Positions 58,455 to 64,000 of a stretch of DNA of 64,000 bases are shown here, piece by piece; position 1 is the stretch's first letter; every line of letters starts with the position of its first letter. The notes beneath the pieces were generated by a model. That model did not search any database and had not been told where the DNA came from. It worked only from the letters and a program-made list of their open reading frames with translations. A program made the translations under genes and the position numbers. The stretch spans positions 4,356,501 through 4,420,500 of the forward strand of contig NZ_LT670849.1 of NCBI RefSeq assembly GCF_900142985.1, in the 5' to 3' direction. The DNA is from Bradyrhizobium erythrophlei. Lineage in GTDB: Bacteria; Pseudomonadota; Alphaproteobacteria; Rhizobiales; Xanthobacteraceae.

Positions 58455-59186
58455 ATGGCCCAGGATAGGTTCAATCCCGCATTACGATGGTTTGCCACGA
58501 TCTGTCTGGTGGGCTTCATTTCCAGCGGTTGTCTGCGGTACCTTTTGCCGCACGATTTTCATCCTGCGAAGAGTGCCAGAGTTGACCCGGCGGCGGTCCC
58601 GCCAGAATCGTCGTCGAAATCGCCGCCGTCCCAGCCGCCGGCGGTAGCTGCGCCCGCTCCTGTTTCGCAGCCACCGGCAGCGCAGCAAATGACAACACTT
58701 CAGCCAGCCGATGCTGGCCCTTTGCCGCCGCAACCCAAGCAGCCTCTGACAAACGCGCTCCCGTCGCAGCCACTATCGCCGGCCGAGCCGTCCAAGCCGA
58801 CTGAGAAAGTACGCGCTTGCGTTATCGGCGATCCTGAGTTGCGTGATCTGTTCGCTGCCCAACTTCTGCAATCGATGACTGGAAAGATTGTTAGCGGGGA
58901 TTGTTCAACCGTCGAAGGGCCCATCGTCATCGTATCCGGGTTTGCAAGCAAGCTGGCGACGAGTGATCCAGCGTGCAGAACCACCGACGGGCACCTCTAT
59001 GAAATCATCGTTTCCATCTCGCGGCCGGGAAGCAATTCCGACATCAGCCGGACCGTTTCCGCCAGCCGCTGTTCGAGCCGTATCAGGAATGAGGATATAG
59101 CGCTTGGACGTGAAGCGAAAAATCAAGCTGTGCTTCAGGGCATCATCAGTTTACGTGACCTGCTGCAGCATCTGTCTGAAAATTGA
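58455..59186 (+). CDS. Pro-rich lipoprotein of unknown function
   Basis: A 243-residue protein starting MAQDRFNPALRWFATICLVG. The segment FISSGCLRYL is a plausible lipobox. Residues about 45-120 are Pro/Ser/Gln-rich and unstructured; the C-terminal 120 residues are folded, with four Cys (VRACVIG, GDCSTV, DPACRTT, ASRCSS) and helix NQAVLQGIISLRDLLQHL. I do not recognise the domain. Confidence 0.6.
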   Translation: MAQDRFNPALRWFATICLVGFISSGCLRYLLPHDFHPAKSARVDPAAVPPESSSKSPPSQPPAVAAPAPVSQPPAAQQMTTLQPADAGPLPPQPKQPLTNALPSQPLSPAEPSKPTEKVRACVIGDPELRDLFAAQLLQSMTGKIVSGDCSTVEGPIVIVSGFASKLATSDPACRTTDGHLYEIIVSISRPGSNSDISRTVSASRCSSRIRNEDIALGREAKNQAVLQGIISLRDLLQHLSEN

Positions 59187-59283
59187 TTTGGAGATTTCGT
59201 CTTTCATGCGTGGCTTGTGTCGGTCTTTGGCGGACACGCCGGCCGGCGTCCGAAATCTCGCCGCGGACAAGCTTGGCAGGCTT

Positions 59284-59556
59284 CTACTGAAAATAATTAT
59301 TGATGATGCGCAGGTCGGAGAGCGACGGCTGGGCGCCGTTCATGCTCGCCTCGATCACCCGCCGGCAGACCGCCGCGGTAGCCTCGTCCCGGAAGTCGTT
59401 CGCGGCTTCCAGCACCGTGCGCGCGGTATCGAGCGCGCCGCCGTCCTGCTTGGGCGCATCGGATGGGTCGAGCGACGCGCCGCCCTTGCGGCCGAAACCC
59501 TGGCCCGCGGCCCTGCCGAAGGCGGGCACACCCTTGCCGAATGGAATTCCGCTCAT
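59284..59556 (-). CDS. conserved small protein next to DUF2336 gene
   Basis: A 90-residue cytoplasmic protein. An N-terminal Gly/Phe/Lys-rich part (MSGIPFGKGVPAFGRAAGQG) precedes a helical part (DTARTVLEAANDFRDEATAA, then VCRRVIEASMNGAQPSLSDL). The frame is open upstream, but ATG 59556 gives the sensible start. It lies 19 bp after the DUF2336 gene, likely in one operon. Function unknown. Confidence 0.65.
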   Translation of the reverse strand: MSGIPFGKGVPAFGRAAGQGFGRKGGASLDPSDAPKQDGGALDTARTVLEAANDFRDEATAAVCRRVIEASMNGAQPSLSDLRIINNYFQ

Positions 59557-59575
59557 GCTCGCCGATCCCCCTTCA

Positions 59576-60721
59576 TCACGCATAGAGCGCGGCCGCGAGG
59601 CTCGGATCGAGCGGCGCGGTGCCGTTCTTGCGTGACTGGTAGAAGGCAAGCACGCTGCGCGAGGTCTCGATGTTGAGATTCTCGTAGTCGGTTTCGAGCC
59701 GCTTGAGGTCGCTCGCCGTGATGCGGTGATCCTTGGCGCCGAGGAACAACAACGCCATCATGGTGGCCCAGGAGAAATTGAGCGCCTTCGCCAGGATCAG
59801 AAGCGTCTCGCGATTCTTGTCGAACAGCGCGCGTTCGATCACATCGTTGGGCAGCGCGCACAACAGCGACAGGCCGATTGTGACTTCCTCGAGCCGGTGC
59901 GAGCGCGCATAGGTCGAGATGCTGGCTTCGTTCAGGTTGCCGCTCTTGTGTTGCGTCGTCACGACGCGCTTGGCGACGAAATGGGTGCGCGAGACGGGGC
60001 CGAATTTCGACTGCAACTCGCCGCCAAGGTCCGTGACCGACGACTGGATCTGCCGCGCCATGTCCGGACGCTCGCTCTCCAGGCGCTTCCTCACGTCGGC
60101 GGTCGCCTTTGCGATCAGCTGCTGGAATACGTGGCGCGGGATGTCCTTGCGCAGGCCAAGCTGCTCGGCGAGGATTGAATCGCCTTCCGCGCGCTGGACC
60201 ATGTTCAGGAAACCGAAATCGGAAAACTTGGCGCCGGTGTTGCTGGCGACCGAATTGACGACGTCCTGGTCGCCGCGCTTGACGAGTTCGTCGGTGACGC
60301 GCTCCTCGAGCGTTTCGCGCTTGGAGATCGAGAGCAGGTGGGCCTGGCTCTTGGTGCAGGCGTTGGCGACCAGCGCGTAGGTCTCGAGCTGCTTGGAATC
60401 CCGCAGTACGGGCCCGGCGACTTCGATCACGTCGTCGAATGCGAGCTTGTGAATGATGTTGACGGGAGCCTGGTCGAAGTGCGCCAGCCGCTCGGATAGC
60501 TGCGCACGGGCCGCGACCTCGATTTCGTCGGCGAGCCGGGTGACCACTTCGCCGAAGGTCCAGATCTCGTCGTCGCTGAAGTCGCCGGCGATCATCAGGT
60601 CGGTGGTGTGCCACAGCGCGCGCGCCCGGCTTTCCGGCGTGCCGCGGGCAACCGCTTCCTCGAGATCATCGAGGAACGACTTCGATTCGGTCTTTCTGGC
60701 CGTCTTGAATTGCAGGCTCAT
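59576..60721 (-). CDS. DUF2336 domain protein
   Basis: A 381-residue helical protein of the DUF2336 family, abundant in alphaproteobacteria and without an established function. Features are LDDLEEAVARGTPESRARALWHT at the start, FGEVVTRLADEIEVAARAQLSERLA, VRDSKQLE-type blocks and SISKRETLEERVTDELVKRGD. The real start is ATG 60721; the TTG at 60733 adds four residues. No membrane helix. Confidence 0.85.
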   Translation of the reverse strand: MSLQFKTARKTESKSFLDDLEEAVARGTPESRARALWHTTDLMIAGDFSDDEIWTFGEVVTRLADEIEVAARAQLSERLAHFDQAPVNIIHKLAFDDVIEVAGPVLRDSKQLETYALVANACTKSQAHLLSISKRETLEERVTDELVKRGDQDVVNSVASNTGAKFSDFGFLNMVQRAEGDSILAEQLGLRKDIPRHVFQQLIAKATADVRKRLESERPDMARQIQSSVTDLGGELQSKFGPVSRTHFVAKRVVTTQHKSGNLNEASISTYARSHRLEEVTIGLSLLCALPNDVIERALFDKNRETLLILAKALNFSWATMMALLFLGAKDHRITASDLKRLETDYENLNIETSRSVLAFYQSRKNGTAPLDPSLAAALYA

Positions 60722-60957
60722 TTTGGGTGCCAAATCCTTCGGCGTAACCTCATGTGTCGACGAGGATACAGATCAGGCCCGAGTTTTCGGTAAAAAAGGC
60801 CGCGAAGTATTATCGATCAAAATTCGCTCAAGTGAGAACCATTCGTTAAGGATTGTGGCGACGCGGCAGGAGCGCGTCAGCGAGCGCCGAAGATAGCGAC
60901 AGCGAGCGCGATCCGCGCGACGGTCCGGGGTCCGACTCCTGTGCCACGGCTCGCCCT

Positions 60958-60992
60958 AAGAAAAATCCGCCGGCCTTTCGGGCCGGCGGATC
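60958..60992 (-). terminator. terminator of the phosphoesterase transcript
   Basis: On the minus strand ATCCGCCGGCC pairs perfectly with GGCCGGCGGAT around a CGAA loop, followed by TTTTC. It closes the multicopper oxidase-phosphoesterase operon. Confidence 0.92.
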
Positions 60993-61018
60993 GATGGTGT
61001 CGTTGATAACGGCCGCTA

Positions 61019-63217
61019 TCAGGGCAGGAATTCGCCGAGCGGGCCGCCGCCGAAGTCGAACAGGTCGAACAGGTCGCTGATCGCCGGGCTGTTCAGCGGC
61101 ACATACGGATTGTTCGGCAGCGCGATCGGGTTCGGGTAGTTGTCGCGGCTGCGATGCGTGATCGGCCGCAGGCCCCAATTCCGCTCGATGAATTTAACGA
61201 TCGAGACGTGATCGGAATAGGTGTGCGAGACGTGGCCGGGGATCGCGTGCGGCGACACCACGATCAGCGGGATACGGGTGCCGTCGCCGAAGTAGTCGAG
61301 CGGCTGCACGTAGCCGGAGTCGAAGTAGCCGCCACCTTCATCGAAGGTGATGAAGATCGCCGTATCCTTGGCGTAGTCCGAGGCCTCGACCTGGTCGACG
61401 ATCTTCTTCGCGAAGCCTTCGAACAGGTTGAGCTTCGACGACGACGGGTGACCGTCGACGTATCCGCTCGGCTTGACCACCGAAACCGCGGGCAGGTTGT
61501 GGTTGGTGATGTCGCTATACAGGTTCACCGAGTCCTGAATATGCGCTGCGACCTGATCCGGATGCGACATGATCGAGGTGTCGTACTGGAACGGATTGCA
61601 GATGTTGCAATACTCGTCGGCATTCGGTCCGGCAGAAGCCCAGTTCAGCTGGTAGGGGTCGTTGACGTAGTTGTTCCACTGGTCGCCGTAGTACTTCCAC
61701 GAGATGTTCTTCTCGCTGAGGCGGTCACCGATGCTCGGCACCGACGACGGCGGGATGGTGAACGGCGTGTTGGACGGGTTCTGGTCGATATCGGCGCGCT
61801 TGCCGTTGCCGAAGTAACCCGGATTGTAGTTGTTCAAGAGATAGTAGTGGCCCGGTTGGCAGTTCGGGTCGATCTGGAGCTTCTTGAGATACGACACGAT
61901 CGGACCAACGCCGGGCTGGCTGGTGTCGGCGCAAGCCGAGTAGGAGCCGCCACCGGAGACCGGAGCGGTTTCGAAGGGCGGCGGGAAGCCGCCGTTGCCG
62001 CCGGCGCCATAGCCGTCCTCGGTGTACCAGTTGTTGGTGCCGGGCTGCGGGTTCGGGTTTTCGATCGTGTTGATGATGCCGGCGTCGGGGTTCGGGCCGT
62101 TCTGGTAGGGCGCGGTGAACACCTGAGTGCCGTTCGGCGGAACGGCCGCGTTGCCGTTGCCGTCCGAGTACCAGAGCATGTCGGCGTGGCCGAACATGAT
62201 GTGGTTGGCGCCGGTGCCGCCGTTGACGGACTGGTGGAAGTTGTCGCTCATCGCGTACTTCTGCGACAGGCTCGCGAAGTAGGGTACGTCGCCCTTCTGC
62301 ACGTTGTAGAAGCCGAGCGCCGTCGATCCTTCGCCCGTGCTCGCGAAGCCGAAGTTGGTTGGCTGCGCCGCGCCGTTGGTGCCGGCGCCGACGGTTACCT
62401 CGACCCAGGCGAACAGGTTGGCGTTGCAGCCCGACGGATTGTCGCGGCTGGCGGCGTTGTGGTTGCAGTTCAGCTGCTGCCACATCTGATAGAAACGATG
62501 CACCGGGCTGGCCGAATAGGAGTCATAGGGCAACGCGGCGCCGTTGGTGAGCTGGAAGGGACCCGCCGGCAGGGCATTCACGTTGGTGATGCGCGCATCC
62601 GGCGTACCCTTTTGCAGGCTCGGGTCGGTCGACTGATAGCTGCCGGTCAGCAGGAACTGATAGTAGTCGGGCGCCAGACCGCTTTCGGTTTGCTGGGCCA
62701 GCGACAGCGTGACCAGGCACTGAGCGAAGCTGTGGTCGCCGCAGGTCTTGGGGCCGCCGACGATCGGGGGAGGCAACTGGTCGTTCGGGAAGTTCTGCTG
62801 CGGAGGGCTCAGCAGGAAAGCGTCGGCCGGACCCGCGTCACTCGCAGCCGCCTGATGCGCCTTCTCGAAGTTGGGGCCGGGGATCGCGTTCTTGTTGCTA
62901 TCCAGCTTGATGATGCCCTTGGAGAGGAGATTGTCGACGCTCTCGCCGTGCTTGTTCGGCACATAGGTGGCGTACACGTGGTCGAAGCTGCGGTTTTCAC
63001 CGATGATGACGATCACATGCTTGATCGGCGTCCTGGGTTCGTGTCCGTCGCCGCCGCCCGGAAAGCCGATCGGGAAGGGGAAGCCGGGGGGAAAACCGGG
63101 GAAGCCCGGGAAGAGGGGTTCGGCCAGCACGGGCGTGGCGATGAACTGGCCCAGCGCCAGCGCGCTGAGGGTGAGGCGGCAACTTTGCAGCCAACGTGAC
63201 TTTTGCTTGTCGCGCAT
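61019..63217 (-). CDS. secreted phosphoesterase (phospholipase C/acid phosphatase-like, PF04185 type)
   Basis: A 732-residue exported enzyme. Signal peptide (LTLSALALGQFIATPVLAEP) is followed by a short Phe/Gly/Pro repeat (LFPGFPGFPPGFPFPIGFPG). The phosphoesterase domain has HVIVIIGENRSFDHVYATYVP with its metal site, DNFHQSVNGGTGANHIMFGH, IFITFDEGGGYFDSGYV and the C-terminal SHTYSDHVSIVKFIERNW. Substrate could be phospholipid or phosphomonoester. Its start overlaps the upstream oxidase stop as TAATG. Confidence 0.88.
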   Translation of the reverse strand: MRDKQKSRWLQSCRLTLSALALGQFIATPVLAEPLFPGFPGFPPGFPFPIGFPGGGDGHEPRTPIKHVIVIIGENRSFDHVYATYVPNKHGESVDNLLSKGIIKLDSNKNAIPGPNFEKAHQAAASDAGPADAFLLSPPQQNFPNDQLPPPIVGGPKTCGDHSFAQCLVTLSLAQQTESGLAPDYYQFLLTGSYQSTDPSLQKGTPDARITNVNALPAGPFQLTNGAALPYDSYSASPVHRFYQMWQQLNCNHNAASRDNPSGCNANLFAWVEVTVGAGTNGAAQPTNFGFASTGEGSTALGFYNVQKGDVPYFASLSQKYAMSDNFHQSVNGGTGANHIMFGHADMLWYSDGNGNAAVPPNGTQVFTAPYQNGPNPDAGIINTIENPNPQPGTNNWYTEDGYGAGGNGGFPPPFETAPVSGGGSYSACADTSQPGVGPIVSYLKKLQIDPNCQPGHYYLLNNYNPGYFGNGKRADIDQNPSNTPFTIPPSSVPSIGDRLSEKNISWKYYGDQWNNYVNDPYQLNWASAGPNADEYCNICNPFQYDTSIMSHPDQVAAHIQDSVNLYSDITNHNLPAVSVVKPSGYVDGHPSSSKLNLFEGFAKKIVDQVEASDYAKDTAIFITFDEGGGYFDSGYVQPLDYFGDGTRIPLIVVSPHAIPGHVSHTYSDHVSIVKFIERNWGLRPITHRSRDNYPNPIALPNNPYVPLNSPAISDLFDLFDFGGGPLGEFLP

Positions 63218-63999
63218 TAAAGCTCTCCTTTGTTCTGCTGATGGGTCGGCGTCGTTGAAGTCACAGTGCTCCTCGGCACGACCTTGATCCGTCCCATCAT
63301 GCCGCCGTCCTCGTGCTCGAGGACGTGGCAGTGGTAGACAAAGGTGCCGACGATGTTGGGATCGCGAAAATCCATGCGTAGCCGCACGCTGGGATAGGCC
63401 AGCATCCGGCTTTTGTAGTAGGGGACGTTCACGGTATCGCGCAGGAACGGTTCGTTGACGGCGATGCCGGACCAGTCGCGCAGCTGGAAGTGAAGCTGAT
63501 GAATGTGGAAATCATGCAGCTCCATCGAGCGGTTCTCGATGATCCAGTCTTCGACGTCGCCCTGCCTGACGACGATATCCGCTGTGTCCGAATGCGGATC
63601 GAACGGCTTCGGATCTTCGCCGTCGGTAGTCAGAAAAAACTTGGTGGGACTATTGGGATCGTTCGCGTTCTCCTGTTTCTCGGAAAAGAAAAGTTTTCTG
63701 ACGCGCACCGGCGCGGTGTCGCCGACCCACGGCCGCTGCGGCTTCGGCAACGGCTCGGCGTGCACCGGCAGCGCGGATTGCGGCTCGCTCGCGTCGGCAT
63801 TGGCCGTGATCGCCAGCAGCGCGCGGTTGGGATCGTTCTCGCCGGCCGGCCCGGTGTCGACAGCACGCGTCACCAGGAGGGCGCCCGAGCCGGCCGGCGG
63901 TCCTTCAACGACGAATTCGGCGCGCGAGCCCGGCGGCACGCCGACATGGTCAACCCATTGCACCGGCTGTGACGGGCTGCCCTGGAATTGCAGCGGCAC
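63217..63999 (-). CDS. multicopper oxidase, 5' end outside window
   Basis: The C-terminal 260 residues of a multicopper oxidase are visible. Copper sites are seen in ELHDFHIHQLHF and the C-terminal VYHCHVLEHEDGGMMGRI, which carries the T1/T3 ligands and a Met axial ligand. The N-terminal cupredoxin domain lies beyond 64000. The stop shares one base with the start of the phosphoesterase gene (TAATG), implying translational coupling. A role in copper or phenol oxidation is possible. Confidence 0.88.
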   Translation of the reverse strand: MPLQFQGSPSQPVQWVDHVGVPPGSRAEFVVEGPPAGSGALLVTRAVDTGPAGENDPNRALLAITANADASEPQSALPVHAEPLPKPQRPWVGDTAPVRVRKLFFSEKQENANDPNSPTKFFLTTDGEDPKPFDPHSDTADIVVRQGDVEDWIIENRSMELHDFHIHQLHFQLRDWSGIAVNEPFLRDTVNVPYYKSRMLAYPSVRLRMDFRDPNIVGTFVYHCHVLEHEDGGMMGRIKVVPRSTVTSTTPTHQQNKGEL

Positions 64000-64000
64000 G

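Overview
The window is about 64 kb of GC-rich alphaproteobacterial chromosome. The likely source is Bradyrhizobium or a close relative such as Rhodopseudomonas (Nitrobacteraceae). The evidence is the gene order of the division and cell-wall (dcw) cluster, a long FtsZ (597 residues), a chromosomal YCII/ECF pair, and dispersed repeats of the Bradyrhizobium type (TCATGGCCGGG..., CCTCATCCTGAGG...). I see no tRNA, rRNA, CRISPR array, phage or transposase gene. The one stable RNA is rnpB on the minus strand.

Layout. 1-10 kb: an MBOAT acyltransferase (truncated by the window edge), a short leader ORF with a terminator before an ABC exporter, a TSUP permease and a repeat-bearing lipoprotein (minus), rnpB (minus), a DGPF/YCII protein with its ECF42-type sigma factor, a NodU-type carbamoyltransferase (minus) and an AmpD-type amidase (minus). 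10-39 kb: the dcw cluster rsmH-ftsL-ftsI-murE-murF-mraY-murD-ftsW-murG-murC-murB-ddl-ftsQ-ftsA-ftsZ, then lpxC, bamD, recN and ligA. Together these make lipid II, assemble the divisome and build the outer membrane. 39-64 kb: an MFS exporter, aminopeptidase P, prmA, a GrlR-like protein, a PYROXD2-like oxidoreductase, a membrane-bound spermidine-synthase-like protein, several envelope proteins (a Gly/His-rich protein with paired helical domains, a TAXI-type binding protein, small lipoproteins, an L,D-transpeptidase), an ABC-2 exporter, a LivJ-type binding protein, a DUF2336 protein, and a secreted phosphoesterase coupled to a multicopper oxidase (cut by the window end).

The dcw cluster is disturbed in several places. 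mraZ is absent and a long, structured, gene-free leader precedes rsmH. A LuxR-type regulator on the opposite strand sits between ftsI and murE and is bracketed by two copies (about 93% identical) of the last 154 bp of ftsI, as if a small element inserted and rebuilt the gene end. Three palindromic repeats lie between murF and mraY, and the last ends on the base before the mraY start codon. An opposite-strand gene of unknown function separates ddl from fts[12 protein letters not shown] repeat lies just before murC.

The most interesting non-coding signals are: (1) a family of 70-79 bp palindromes (five copies at two loci) that keep their architecture while the arm sequences differ by compensating changes; (2) the ftsI 3' duplication around the luxR gene; (3) the 44.06-44.40 kb interval with two exact TTAA-N7-TTAA (CtrA-type) motifs followed by DnaA-box-like 9-mers; (4) an ECF42-like promoter motif before the DGPF gene. 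Functional names rest on motif recognition by eye; no database search was possible.
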